A stretch of DNA of 45,909 nucleotides from Acidimicrobiales bacterium (GTDB lineage: Bacteria > Actinomycetota > Acidimicrobiia > Acidimicrobiales > UBA8592), in the NCBI GenBank assembly GCA_013912105.1, contig JACERY010000014.1:1-45909 (forward strand). The letters run 5' to 3'. The translations under genes and the position numbers were made by a program. Positions 24,892-33,947 of this stretch are shown in pieces. The notes under the pieces were generated by a model. It was not told the origin of the DNA, did not search any database, and saw only the letters and a program-made list of their open reading frames with translations. The stretch's first letter is position 1. Every line of letters begins with the position of its first letter.

Positions 24892-25614
24892 ATGGGAAAG
24901 AAAGCCGTTGTCACAGGTGGAAGCCAAGGGATTGGTTTAGCAATCGTCAAAAAATTAAAATCTGAGGGTTTTGAGGTCTTCCCACTGGACATTTCTGAAA
25001 CAGACGAATCCTTATTTTGCGATGTTTCCAATAGCGCTTCTGTCAAAAAATGTGCTGAAGAAATCGGACCTATTGATGTACTTGTTAACAATGCTGGGAT
25101 CTGGAAATTCTCGCCACTCGAGTTTGTTGATGAAATTGATTTCGCGAAAGTGTTAGACGTTAATTTACTTGGGTCTTTTCTATGCATGAAACATTTTGGA
25201 AAGTTTATGCTTGGTAAAGGTAGCGGTTCAATAATAAACATAGTTTCGATTGCTGGAGCTCATGCTAACCCATCAGTCGGTTCATATGGGCCTTCAAAAG
25301 CAGCCCTTATCTCTCTTACCCAACAAGGCGCTTTAGAATGGGGTCCCCGCGGTGTCCGTTGCAATGCGATTGCTCCCGGTTTAGTTCCGACACCTGGAAC
25401 CGGAAATGTATATGATGACCCAAGCACAAGAGATGCACGTGCTCAAGCAGTCCCAATGAAACGATTAGGAACTCCCGACGATATCGCTTGTGCTGTAGCT
25501 TTCTTGGCATCAGATGAGTCTTCTTACATAAATGGGCAAACGATCTTCGTAGATGGTGGTTTATCTAAAGGGTTAATGCCTCTTTTGCAAAGACCTAAAG
25601 ATCTCCCTAACTAA
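24892..25614 (+). CDS. SDR-family oxidoreductase
   Basis: 240 residues from ATG 24892, where the protein begins with the Rossmann strand (KKAVVTGGSQGIGLAIV). The frame extends up to 24856 but that would overlap the divergent SDR. Motifs: TGGSQGIG, NNAGIW, catalytic SIAG and YGPSK, and C-terminal IFVDGGLSKG. Close in type to 3-oxoacyl-ACP reductase-like SDRs. Its 3' end overlaps the convergent acyl-CoA ligase by 8 bases. Confidence 0.88.
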   Translation: MGKKAVVTGGSQGIGLAIVKKLKSEGFEVFPLDISETDESLFCDVSNSASVKKCAEEIGPIDVLVNNAGIWKFSPLEFVDEIDFAKVLDVNLLGSFLCMKHFGKFMLGKGSGSIINIVSIAGAHANPSVGSYGPSKAALISLTQQGALEWGPRGVRCNAIAPGLVPTPGTGNVYDDPSTRDARAQAVPMKRLGTPDDIACAVAFLASDESSYINGQTIFVDGGLSKGLMPLLQRPKDLPN

Positions 25615-27232
25615 GATCGAGGCTGAACTCCTCATGAATGCGGTCTCTTAGCTCGTATTTGAGTATTTTAGTTGCACCCATAGGCCACTCGTCAACAAAT
25701 CTTACATGTCTAGGAATTTTAAATGAGGCTATTTCTCCTTTGCAGAATTCAATTAATTCATCTTCAGATATTTCTGCATTACCCTTCGTCTCGATAAATG
25801 CAACTGGCACTTCCCCAAGTTTTTCATCGGATAATCCCACCAACGCTGCAACTTTGACTGAAGGATGCGTCAATAAGTAACCTTCTACCTCTACGGAGGC
25901 AACGTTTTCGCCACCAACTTTCAACATATCCTTAAGCCGGCCCAAAAACAGTACTTCACCTTTCTCACTTATTTGGCCTAAGTCACCTGTGTGGAACCAC
26001 CCTTGACTATCAATTGTTTCGGCATTTTTTTCTGCAGAGTTATGATAGCCATCAAAGACACCTATTCCTTTAGCCACAATTTCGCCAGGTGTATTAGCAG
26101 GCAACTTCGCATTTGTTTCCGGGTCTCTAATTTCAATCTTATTTCCTGGCAACGCTATGCCAGAATTTGCAGCTCGTTCTAATTCAGGCAATTCCCGATT
26201 TCCCATACACACTGATCCACCTGTTTCAGTCATACCAAATACTGTTATTTGCTTGGTGTGAGGCATCTTATTCTGCAATTGCATTAGAACGTCTTGCGGC
26301 CCGACATTGACAATTGTTCTAACACTTTTGAAGGAGTCATTTCTATAGTCTGGATGTAAAAGAATTTCATTCGTGATTTGGAAAAAAGCAGGAAACATAA
26401 CGGATGGCTTTTCTTTAATGATCATTTTGAGAGCTGAGTCTGGGTCAAACCGTGGCATTGACAAAAAGGTGCCTCCGACATGTAAAACACCAGACAGTGG
26501 CTGAGAAAACGCAGTATGAAACATAGGCAAAGGAGCAAAGACCTTATCTGCTTCCCTCATTCCAAGCCGTTCAACCCCACCGATGGCCCCTGCGTGTTGC
26601 AGAACGGTATGTGAGAGTCCACATCCTTTAGGCATAGCTGTTGTTCCAGACGTATAGAACATCCACGCTTCATCGTCAGCATCTATTGAAGAAAGTGCAG
26701 TAGTAATGTCATCAGTTGAGATGGCTGAACTAAATTCAAAAAACTTCTTTTGGTTTATGAACCCGTCCATTTCTTTCTCTCCGAACATAACAGCCGCTTC
26801 TAGGTTTGGAGTATTTTTGTTAATGGGCCTCTCCATTCCAAAACGATATTCTTCCAGACCTGGTAAAGCACTGTGTAGCAATTCACCATAATCGGTGTGT
26901 TCATCTATCTGATCACTTGTGATGATGACTTTAATATCTGCGTCAGAGGTTACGTGTGCTATCTCTCTAGCCTTGAATCTTCCGTTATACAGCACAGGTA
27001 TTGCACCTAAATACGAGATTCCGAACAGAACACCCACATAGTCAAATGAATTTGCCATGAGTATCCCTACTCGATCTGAACTGCGAACACCCATCGCATA
27101 AAGCGATTTGGCCACACGAAGTGCAAGTTCGTCAGTCTCGGCGTATGTCATACGTGCATCAGGGAATACTATGAAATCGCGATCGGGGTGCCTTTCTACA
27201 TTATTTCGAAATTTACTCGTTATTGGTTCCAT
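25607..27232 (-). CDS. AMP-dependent acyl-CoA synthetase/ligase
   Basis: 541-residue ANL-family enzyme: ATP plus carboxylate gives acyl-AMP, then acyl-CoA. A3 motif YTSGTTAMPKGC, A5 region GMTETGG, A7 motif WFHTGDLG, A8 hinge GRLKDMLKVGGENV and the C-terminal adenylation lysine in GATKILKYELR. The truncated ligase at the right end of the window (45589-45909) is a clear paralogue across the C-terminal domain. Starts three bases after the FAD oxidoreductase stop; last gene of the seven-gene minus-strand operon from 33047. Confidence 0.93.
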   Translation of the reverse strand: MEPITSKFRNNVERHPDRDFIVFPDARMTYAETDELALRVAKSLYAMGVRSSDRVGILMANSFDYVGVLFGISYLGAIPVLYNGRFKAREIAHVTSDADIKVIITSDQIDEHTDYGELLHSALPGLEEYRFGMERPINKNTPNLEAAVMFGEKEMDGFINQKKFFEFSSAISTDDITTALSSIDADDEAWMFYTSGTTAMPKGCGLSHTVLQHAGAIGGVERLGMREADKVFAPLPMFHTAFSQPLSGVLHVGGTFLSMPRFDPDSALKMIIKEKPSVMFPAFFQITNEILLHPDYRNDSFKSVRTIVNVGPQDVLMQLQNKMPHTKQITVFGMTETGGSVCMGNRELPELERAANSGIALPGNKIEIRDPETNAKLPANTPGEIVAKGIGVFDGYHNSAEKNAETIDSQGWFHTGDLGQISEKGEVLFLGRLKDMLKVGGENVASVEVEGYLLTHPSVKVAALVGLSDEKLGEVPVAFIETKGNAEISEDELIEFCKGEIASFKIPRHVRFVDEWPMGATKILKYELRDRIHEEFSLDLS

Positions 27233-27235
27233 CGT

Positions 27236-28636
27236 TTAACCCTCTACGACTGGTATTTTCATTGTGTTTGAGGGAATTTTGCCACTCTTCTCAAAATATT
27301 CCCCTTGGGATATTTGACCAGTAGCGATATTCTTGCCTGCTACTCGCCCTAGTGTTAACGCAGGTGTAATACGCATTCCACCCATCCCTATTACAGGCCC
27401 CAGACCACCAGCACAATCACCTACGGCGAAGAGTCCTTTAATTGGCTCTCCAAATACATTGATTACTTGCATATCTTTCGTGACTCTGAATCCCCCAGCC
27501 GGGAAATTAATTCCTACGATCATCCGACACGCATGGAATGGGCCTTCACATATGCCAAGTCGAGGTTGAGGAAATATAACCCTTCCAAACTCAGGGTCCT
27601 CGTTAACTGTTGAAGAGACCGTGTTATTCCAAGAATTAACAGTCTCCTCTAAAGTATTTTCTTCACACCCGATTAATTTTGCTAGCTCACGCAATGTTTC
27701 TGCCGAAAGGGAATCCTCGGGCATCTCTTCAACTAGCTGTTTCTTGTCTTTAAAGGTTCTTTCATCGAAGATATACCAAGCTAATTCCTGTTTCTGTGAT
27801 GAAAGAGCATCAACTCGATAATCATAAGGCCCAGCCTCGTCATGAAATCTTTTACCTTCGAGATTAACAGCTATCGATTCTTCAACGAGCGCTGAAGCCA
27901 CCATTATCAATGGTGGAATCATAGTCATATTGATCAAATCACCGCCTAATTCCTGCCCCATTATGTGTCCATCTCCTACATCGTGTTCTGTTCCGAGGTA
28001 CGGCGTGTTTGCCATAAGGGCAGGTTGAAATTTTCTCCTAATTTCTGAGTTTCCCTGATATCCGCCAGCGGCAAGGATTATTCCTTTTTCTGCTAAAAAC
28101 TGTTCCGTATCTGAAATAGCACCAACTACTTTTTCACCATCTTCTATTAGCCGTTTGATACGAGTATTAACAATAATGTTAACCCCGGCTTTTTCTAGAG
28201 CTTTTTCGAATAGATCCGTGAACATTGTGGTATCTGTTACGTCAACCATGCGGTTAACTGAATGTTGCTTTGGACGTGGAAGAAATCTGTTAAATGTGAA
28301 ACCTAGTTCTAGAAGCCATTTATACGTATCCGAGGATTTCTCAGCAAAGAGTTCGGCTAGGTTTTTATCAAAAGTTATCCCGTATCGTCGGTCTTGCCTA
28401 CCGATTTCGGCAACCATATCTTCTACAAACTTTTCGACGCTGTCACTAACTCCGATTGCGTCTTGCATATCAAAACTCTGAAAACATAAATACCCTGTTG
28501 AGCGTGCCGCGTTGCCACCTATTCGATCATCTGCCTCTAACAAAATGACAGAGGAATCATTATTTGCTGCTTCTAAAGCAGCAGCCATCCCCGCTGGTCC
28601 ACCACCAACGACTATGACATCAGCTTTGAGAGTCAA
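27236..28636 (-). CDS. FAD-dependent oxidoreductase (FAD_binding_2 / fumarate reductase flavoprotein-like)
   Basis: 466 residues. N-terminal FAD motif VVGGGPAGMAAALEA followed by GGNAARSTGY, and C-terminal GLFAVGDCAGG with MGGMRITPAL. The layout is that of flavoprotein subunits related to fumarate reductase, 3-ketosteroid delta-1-dehydrogenase and tricarballylate dehydrogenase, but without heme or other domains. It would add or remove hydrogens across a C-C bond. The start is TTG 28636, overlapping the VOC stop (TTGA) and preceded by GGAGGG eight bases away, which supports this unusual start codon. Confidence 0.88.
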   Translation of the reverse strand: MTLKADVIVVGGGPAGMAAALEAANNDSSVILLEADDRIGGNAARSTGYLCFQSFDMQDAIGVSDSVEKFVEDMVAEIGRQDRRYGITFDKNLAELFAEKSSDTYKWLLELGFTFNRFLPRPKQHSVNRMVDVTDTTMFTDLFEKALEKAGVNIIVNTRIKRLIEDGEKVVGAISDTEQFLAEKGIILAAGGYQGNSEIRRKFQPALMANTPYLGTEHDVGDGHIMGQELGGDLINMTMIPPLIMVASALVEESIAVNLEGKRFHDEAGPYDYRVDALSSQKQELAWYIFDERTFKDKKQLVEEMPEDSLSAETLRELAKLIGCEENTLEETVNSWNNTVSSTVNEDPEFGRVIFPQPRLGICEGPFHACRMIVGINFPAGGFRVTKDMQVINVFGEPIKGLFAVGDCAGGLGPVIGMGGMRITPALTLGRVAGKNIATGQISQGEYFEKSGKIPSNTMKIPVVEG

Positions 28637-29136
28637 TTTTCCATCCCTCCTGGCTCCATTGCTGTAGGGAAATCGCCACCCGCCATCCAGCGGTCAAACG
28701 CAGGCTTTCTTCCTATATCAACTAATTCAACCCTTAATCTCGACTCAGATAATGTGTGATATGTGAATCCATATGGTCCTTCAGTTTCAGGATTAAGATA
28801 CGTGGCTTCCCAAACGTAACCCTGATCGGTAAGTCGTTTATGATCTTCTTCAAGATTGTTTGTCCAGTACCCTAGATGATGCACTCCCAAATCTGCTTCA
28901 CCCCAGACAGTTCCAGGAGCGACACGGATGACTTCAAAGTGAGGAGGCCCTGTAACAGAGTAAACAACTTTCATATCTGCAGTCACTATTCCATTAGGTT
29001 GTTCGCAAATCATTTCGAATTCTGTTACTGACGCCCATTCAATTCCTAGATTTCTCGATAGCTCATCAAGTGTTTTGTCAAAATCACTTGCGACTATACC
29101 AAAATGGTAAAAGCCTTTTAAAGGAAACATTCTCAT
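28633..29136 (-). CDS. VOC (glyoxalase/dioxygenase-fold) family protein
   Basis: 167 residues from ATG 29136, which overlaps the SDR stop (ATGA). ATG 29130 is an alternative, and an in-frame start at 29154 is less likely because it lies inside the SDR gene. Two beta-alpha-beta-beta-beta modules: FYHFGIVASDFDKTLDEL supplies the first metal His, DLGVHHLGYWTNN the second, and RLRVELVDIG the Glu. Members include glyoxalases, epimerases such as methylmalonyl-CoA epimerase, and ring-cleaving dioxygenases. The single-chain length favours an epimerase or lyase acting on the pathway intermediate. Coupled on both sides within the operon. Confidence 0.82.
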   Translation of the reverse strand: MRMFPLKGFYHFGIVASDFDKTLDELSRNLGIEWASVTEFEMICEQPNGIVTADMKVVYSVTGPPHFEVIRVAPGTVWGEADLGVHHLGYWTNNLEEDHKRLTDQGYVWEATYLNPETEGPYGFTYHTLSESRLRVELVDIGRKPAFDRWMAGGDFPTAMEPGGMEN

Positions 29137-29816
29137 ACTCCATTCGCTGTCCATCCGCCATCAGAAAAGATGGTGGTACCTGTTATATAGCTTGATTCTT
29201 CAGATAAAAGAAATTTTGCAACTTCTGCGATTTCTTCAGGTTCGCCGACTCTACCAAGAGGAACTCGTCCTTCAAGCCAAGCTACTTGTTCAGGGTCAAC
29301 TAACCTTTCAGCAGTCATTGGTGTTCTAATTGCGCCGGGAGCGATTGCATTGACTCTTATTCCTAGCGGAGCTCCTTCTACGGCTGCGGCTTTAGTGAGC
29401 GACGCCACACCACCTTTTGAAGCAACATAGTGAGCTTGCCCTGGTACCGCTATAACGGCATTCACGGATGCGATATTAACTATTGAAGCTACAGTTCCTT
29501 GCTTGTGTGAACGGAATAGAGACCGCATGCCAAGCCACGTGCCTGTTAGATTTACCTTCAGGTGATTTTCAAATTCTTCAACTGTTGTGTCTACGATCAT
29601 GTTTCTAGTGCGAATTCCGGCGCAGTTAACAAGTCCGTCAACTGGTCCTGTTTGCTCAAAGAGCCTCTTCCATGAGTTCTCATCGCCAACGTCTAGTTTG
29701 AAAGCTCCATTATCAGGGTTCATATCAGCACTTACAACTTCAGAATCTGCGTCAAGCAAAGAATCCGCAATTGCCTTTCCTATTCCCGATGCTCCTCCCG
29801 TAACGATGATTTTCAT
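29133..29816 (-). CDS. SDR-family oxidoreductase
   Basis: 227 residues, at the short end for classical SDRs: TGGASGIGKAIA motif near the N-terminus, NCAGIRTR for NNAG, NIASVNAV with the catalytic Ser, and YVASK for YxxxK. C-terminal TTIFSDGGWTANG. Its ATG overlaps the stop of the upstream ligase (ATGA), and its own stop overlaps the VOC start, so translation is coupled through the three genes. Cytoplasmic NAD(P)-dependent oxidation in the same unknown pathway. Confidence 0.9.
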   Translation of the reverse strand: MKIIVTGGASGIGKAIADSLLDADSEVVSADMNPDNGAFKLDVGDENSWKRLFEQTGPVDGLVNCAGIRTRNMIVDTTVEEFENHLKVNLTGTWLGMRSLFRSHKQGTVASIVNIASVNAVIAVPGQAHYVASKGGVASLTKAAAVEGAPLGIRVNAIAPGAIRTPMTAERLVDPEQVAWLEGRVPLGRVGEPEEIAEVAKFLLSEESSYITGTTIFSDGGWTANGV

Positions 29817-31393
29817 TCGACCTCCACGTTTTGTAAAAATAATCTTTTCAATTCGGCTTTAGCAACCTTCCCACCTGAAGATAGCGGCAATTCGCTTAGG
29901 ACTTCAAGAGTTTCAGGCCACCAGTCAATAGTTACACCGGTTTCCTGTAGAAAATCTTTTAATTCTTCTAAAGTAAGAGTTTCGTCTTTGTGCAGTTGAA
30001 CACAAGCAACTGCAGTTTCTCCTAACTTCTTATGCGGCTTTCCAAATACAGCTGCAAGCGCGACTTTAGGATGTGCTTCTACTTCACGTTCAACTGCAAC
30101 AGAAGAAATATTCTTTCCACCTCTGATAATAAAGTCAGAGGTTCTCCCCGCAACTTTTAGCCACCCTCCCTCATCAATGTCGACAAGGTCTCCCATTAAG
30201 AACCAACCATCCTCTGTCATAAGCTCTTTGTTTGCCTCTTCATCCTTCCAGTAACCAAGAGATAGTGCCGGACCTTTACACGCAGGTTGACCGCTACCAG
30301 TATCTTTTAATCGATTTCCTGTCTTTGGGTCGTAAAGCCTTACTTTCATTTCTGCAATTACTCTTCCACCGGTGGTGTGCCTTTTAGCCGGGGGATCAAA
30401 AATAGTCGTCCCGCTCAATGTTCCTGTTTCGTTAGAACCATAAAAATTCAACACCTTACATCCAGATTTACTTTCTAAATCATTCGCTCGTTTCGGAGAT
30501 ATAGCTTCACCTCCCGTGAATACGACTTTCAAGGAACTTAGATCTATATCTTCTGACTCATCAAGAATCATCACAAATTGTGAGGAAACTGCGCACAAAA
30601 CTGTCACGGAATTCTCTTCTATAGTCTGAGCTGCGCGTTGTGCATTAAATTTTTCTTGCACGTGACAAGGAACGGCGAGAATCGCAGGAGTGAAGTGCGC
30701 CGTCCATAGGCCAAAACCAAATGGAGCAGGAACTACACTCATCCAGATGTCCTTTGAGGACAAGTTTCCAAAAGCTACAGCCTTCTGGTGGAAATAATTC
30801 CACCGATTTTGGGTTTGCATAACACATTTGGGTAATCCCGTAGTTCCGGAAGTCGAATTGAGAAACCAAAGGTCGGAAGGCCCGATATAAGAAGGTTCGA
30901 TGTCTAATGAATTGCTGTGGGAAATTGATTCGATTTCTAAAAACTCTAATTTAAGTTTTGCAGCTACCTGACTGATAGGACCTTGAGGAGTTTCACTTGT
31001 TGATAGCAGAAATTTTGCTTCAGTAGTCTCTACTAGATGTTGCATCTCTTTTAAGCCAGCTCTCCACCCAATTCCTACTGTGATCAGGCCAGTTCGTTCA
31101 CAGCCTAGATATGCAGCATGTACTGCCCCACTGTCGGGAAGCCAGACAATAACTCTGTCTCCTAATTCTAAAATAGCTTTTAATTTTTCTGATATTCCTG
31201 AAGCCCATTCATTGTATTGTTTCCAAGTCAGCGTTTCGGAATCAGTGCGAAATGCAACCCCGTTAGGCTCCTTGAGCGCATTCTCACGAACCACATCCGA
31301 AAGTGTTTTCGACTCTTCCCACCAACCAGAGGACACGTAACTTTCGATATCAGTATCTGCTGCTCGAATATTCATTCCTTTACTACTTACCAT
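29813..31393 (-). CDS. AMP-dependent acyl-CoA synthetase/ligase
   Basis: 526 residues from ATG 31393, chosen because GGAG lies nine bases upstream. ATG 31375 is possible, and the longest frame (31435) runs deep into the PhyH gene. Motifs: NSTSGTTGLPKC, YGSNETGTLSG, GWFLMGDLVD, GRTSDFIIRGGKNIS and the catalytic Lys in LSSGGKVAKAELKR. YGSNETG replaces the common YGxTE. Similar in layout to benzoate- or cyclohexanecarboxylate-type ligases, but specificity cannot be read. Overlaps the PhyH 3' end by 11 bases. Confidence 0.9.
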   Translation of the reverse strand: MVSSKGMNIRAADTDIESYVSSGWWEESKTLSDVVRENALKEPNGVAFRTDSETLTWKQYNEWASGISEKLKAILELGDRVIVWLPDSGAVHAAYLGCERTGLITVGIGWRAGLKEMQHLVETTEAKFLLSTSETPQGPISQVAAKLKLEFLEIESISHSNSLDIEPSYIGPSDLWFLNSTSGTTGLPKCVMQTQNRWNYFHQKAVAFGNLSSKDIWMSVVPAPFGFGLWTAHFTPAILAVPCHVQEKFNAQRAAQTIEENSVTVLCAVSSQFVMILDESEDIDLSSLKVVFTGGEAISPKRANDLESKSGCKVLNFYGSNETGTLSGTTIFDPPAKRHTTGGRVIAEMKVRLYDPKTGNRLKDTGSGQPACKGPALSLGYWKDEEANKELMTEDGWFLMGDLVDIDEGGWLKVAGRTSDFIIRGGKNISSVAVEREVEAHPKVALAAVFGKPHKKLGETAVACVQLHKDETLTLEELKDFLQETGVTIDWWPETLEVLSELPLSSGGKVAKAELKRLFLQNVEVE

Positions 31394-32147
31394 TCTTGAG
31401 AATCTCCATTGGGTTCCGGCCTTTAACATAGCCAAGGAATGGCTCCCTCATTGAATAGCCAAGAAGTGCTTGAAGTTTTGGTTCTAGTGTTTTCGCTTTG
31501 TTAATTTGCACAGAGATTAGATGACTATCCTGCGGACGCAACCAACTCTCCACGTACTGGATTATCACTCCCAATCTAGGATTTTTAGAAAGGTTCTCAC
31601 CTCCGGCATGCCAAAGAGAACCCTTATATATCAATGCTGACCCTCTAGGCATTTTTATGGTTTCCCTATTAGTAATTTGTTTTGGTGTTTCTTTATAACG
31701 TTTACCTTGGCTTGAGGGAATAACGATCGTAGCCCCGTTTTCCTCTTTAAAATCATCAATCGCCCAGATGACTCCTAATTTGAAATCACGAAAATTCTCT
31801 GGCAAAGGATAAACTCCGTCATCATAGTGAAACGTTTGCTTTGTTTCACCTGGATAAATCTGACACGCAACCGTTGCGCTCAATAGAGCATCTCCGCAGT
31901 GTTCTTGAACTACTTCTAGGATCGTTTCGTTAAGGATGACATCATTTATCGCTTCCATTTCTCCTACTAAGGAGTGGAGCCTTTTAGTGCGCCTTCCAAC
32001 AAATTCATTTTGCCCAAATGGAGTATCTTGAAGTCGTTTCTTTAAAGTATCGCTCACCTCTTCTAAGATTTTTTGTGAAAGTAGATTTTCGACCACTGCA
32101 TAACCGTGACTTTCTAGTTCCGAAAGGATTTGTTTCGCTTTCTTCAT
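31383..32147 (-). CDS. Phytanoyl-CoA dioxygenase (PhyH) family protein
   Basis: 254 residues. Fe(II)/2-oxoglutarate oxygenase: the facial triad is seen as H-x-D in FHYDDGVYPLP and the distal His in LWHAGGENLS, followed by the 2OG-binding Arg in NPRLGVIIQY. Family members hydroxylate acyl-CoA at C2 or other small molecules such as ectoine. Here, between a transporter and an acid-CoA ligase, it may hydroxylate the imported compound before activation. ATG 32147 directly follows the stop of the EamA transporter gene. Confidence 0.88.
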   Translation of the reverse strand: MKKAKQILSELESHGYAVVENLLSQKILEEVSDTLKKRLQDTPFGQNEFVGRRTKRLHSLVGEMEAINDVILNETILEVVQEHCGDALLSATVACQIYPGETKQTFHYDDGVYPLPENFRDFKLGVIWAIDDFKEENGATIVIPSSQGKRYKETPKQITNRETIKMPRGSALIYKGSLWHAGGENLSKNPRLGVIIQYVESWLRPQDSHLISVQINKAKTLEPKLQALLGYSMREPFLGYVKGRNPMEILKNGK

Positions 32148-33047
32148 TTAAAGTTCAACTTTCTCAACTGATGCAGGTCGTTGAGTTAAATAAACTCCAA
32201 GGATGAGAATCGCCCCACCAAAAGCTGCCCACATTACTGGCAAATCCCCCATTACAACCCACGCCCACAGTAACGCTGAAAGAGGAATTGCATAACTGTA
32301 TGACATCGTCCTGTTAGCTTCAAGCCTTTGTAGAGCCCAATACCAGAGGTAGTAAGAGAAAATTGTTCCACCTAGAACCGAGTACACCATCCAACCCCAC
32401 TGTGAAACTGAAAGCTTGTCTAAACTTTGAACGGCTTGAGGATAGAAAGGTGCCATGACAATAGCTCCGATAATTAAACATACTCCGATAGTGCTGAACG
32501 GTTCTAAGTGGCCCAATTCACGTTTATAGACAATATTAAATATTGCCCAAATAAGAGGTGATAACAATCCTAAGGCAGCACCCCATGGATTATCTGCCGC
32601 TAAGGCGCCAGTCCCAGATCCAGCAATAATCACCAGAAACGCCCCGAAGAAAGCGACGATAAAACCAGTGATTTGGACTTTTCGTAACCTCTCGCGAAGC
32701 AACCAAGCCGAAAAGACAGCGGCGAATGCTGGAGATGTTGTGACAAGGACAGAAGCTAAAGATGGCGATAAATAATTCTGTGCGTGAATAGCTGGAAGCT
32801 GAGAGCCAGGAATACCTAGCGCTCCTAGGATTAGAATAGATTTATATTTATCTTTTGGAACTTTTGGCCTTAGGTCCTTCATAAAGGCAAAAACTAGAAG
32901 AAAAGAAATCGCAACGAGAACAAAGCGAATCGTTATTATTTCCGTCGCATCCAACGAAGACAACATGTACGCATAGGAAACGAACATTCCTCCCCACAAT
33001 AAAATTGTTATCGCTAAGGCAAGATGGATTCTTTTAGCGCTGCTCAT
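32148..33047 (-). CDS. EamA/DMT-superfamily transporter
   Basis: 299-residue inner-membrane protein with about ten hydrophobic segments in two EamA repeats (roughly 1-145 and 150-290). Segments such as ILLWGGMFVSYAYML, SLASVLVTTSPAFAAVFSAWLL and the second-repeat AAFGGAILILGVYLTQRP are characteristic. DMT transporters of this type move metabolites or amino acids, most often outward but sometimes inward. First gene of the minus-strand operon ending at 25607; GGGGGAG just upstream of ATG 33047 is a good ribosome site. Confidence 0.9.
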   Translation of the reverse strand: MSSAKRIHLALAITILLWGGMFVSYAYMLSSLDATEIITIRFVLVAISFLLVFAFMKDLRPKVPKDKYKSILILGALGIPGSQLPAIHAQNYLSPSLASVLVTTSPAFAAVFSAWLLRERLRKVQITGFIVAFFGAFLVIIAGSGTGALAADNPWGAALGLLSPLIWAIFNIVYKRELGHLEPFSTIGVCLIIGAIVMAPFYPQAVQSLDKLSVSQWGWMVYSVLGGTIFSYYLWYWALQRLEANRTMSYSYAIPLSALLWAWVVMGDLPVMWAAFGGAILILGVYLTQRPASVEKVEL

Positions 33048-33168
33048 CTCCCCCCCTTATCTCGTCATGCTCAAACTACTTGGCTAACACCATTTTTCCT
33101 TGAGTTTTACAACAAAGGAAAAAATCAATAGATTCAGGTTGGAGAAAATACGGACAGGGAGAAGCAGA

Positions 33169-33939
33169 ATGGAAGATATTTTAGTTGATAGACGTGGGGA
33201 TGTTCTTTGGATCACCCTTAACCGACCTGAACGACTCAACTCTTATAGCCGGCAAACGGTAGACGAAATTATCCAAGCTTTAAAAGAGCATGTTGATTCT
33301 AGAGTTGGTGTGATTACTGGCCAAGGAAGAGCGTTTTGTGCTGGTGGGTATCTAGCCAATTTGGCTGAAGCAAATTTTTGGAATGTTCGATCTATGTTCA
33401 CTGGGACTCTCGAGCTAGCTGATGCTATCCGAAGCGCACCTTTCCCGATTATTGCTGCTGTTAATGGAGGTGCTTTCGGAGGTGGGAATGAGCTAGTAGT
33501 CATGTGCGATCTTGCGATAGCCGCTGAAAGCGCTCAGTTAGGACAAACAGGCGTAAAAGTAGGAAGCGCACCGGTCTTAGGTGGAACAAACCTTCTAGCG
33601 ATGACCGTTGGTGAGAAGAGAGCGAAGGAAGTCTCTTTTCTCTGTAGGAAATACTCTGCACAAGAAGCCTACGAACTTGGTTGGATCAATAAAGTTGTTC
33701 CGGATGACGAACTGATCTCTGAAGTAGATACTTGGTGCCAGGAGATAATACAGATGAGCGCTCGATACTTAGAAGTCGCAAAATCTAGTTCAAACGTCAT
33801 GTACCACCAGATGAGGGACAATATGGTCAATAGCCTAGGTGCATTGATTCAAGCAATTGGGTCTCCCGATATGCTGGAAGGCGCTAACGCTTTTATGGAA
33901 AAGAGAAAACCTCAATTCCCAGCTCGCGACGAACGATAG
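33169..33939 (+). CDS. Enoyl-CoA hydratase/isomerase family protein
   Basis: 256 residues from ATG 33169, preceded by GGGAG. The frame is open from 33100, but the extra 23 residues are not part of the fold. Crotonase motifs: WITLNRPERLNSYS, the oxyanion segments GRAFCAGGYLAN and NGGAFGGGNELVVMCD, then GSAPVLGGTNLL. The active-site acid at the usual position is not obvious (KVGSAPVLGG), so isomerase or hydrolase activity is as likely as hydration. Only 8 bases separate it from the ligase that follows, forming an operon with 33948 and 35609. Confidence 0.87.
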   Translation: MEDILVDRRGDVLWITLNRPERLNSYSRQTVDEIIQALKEHVDSRVGVITGQGRAFCAGGYLANLAEANFWNVRSMFTGTLELADAIRSAPFPIIAAVNGGAFGGGNELVVMCDLAIAAESAQLGQTGVKVGSAPVLGGTNLLAMTVGEKRAKEVSFLCRKYSAQEAYELGWINKVVPDDELISEVDTWCQEIIQMSARYLEVAKSSSNVMYHQMRDNMVNSLGALIQAIGSPDMLEGANAFMEKRKPQFPARDER

Positions 33940-33947
33940 GTTGCTTG

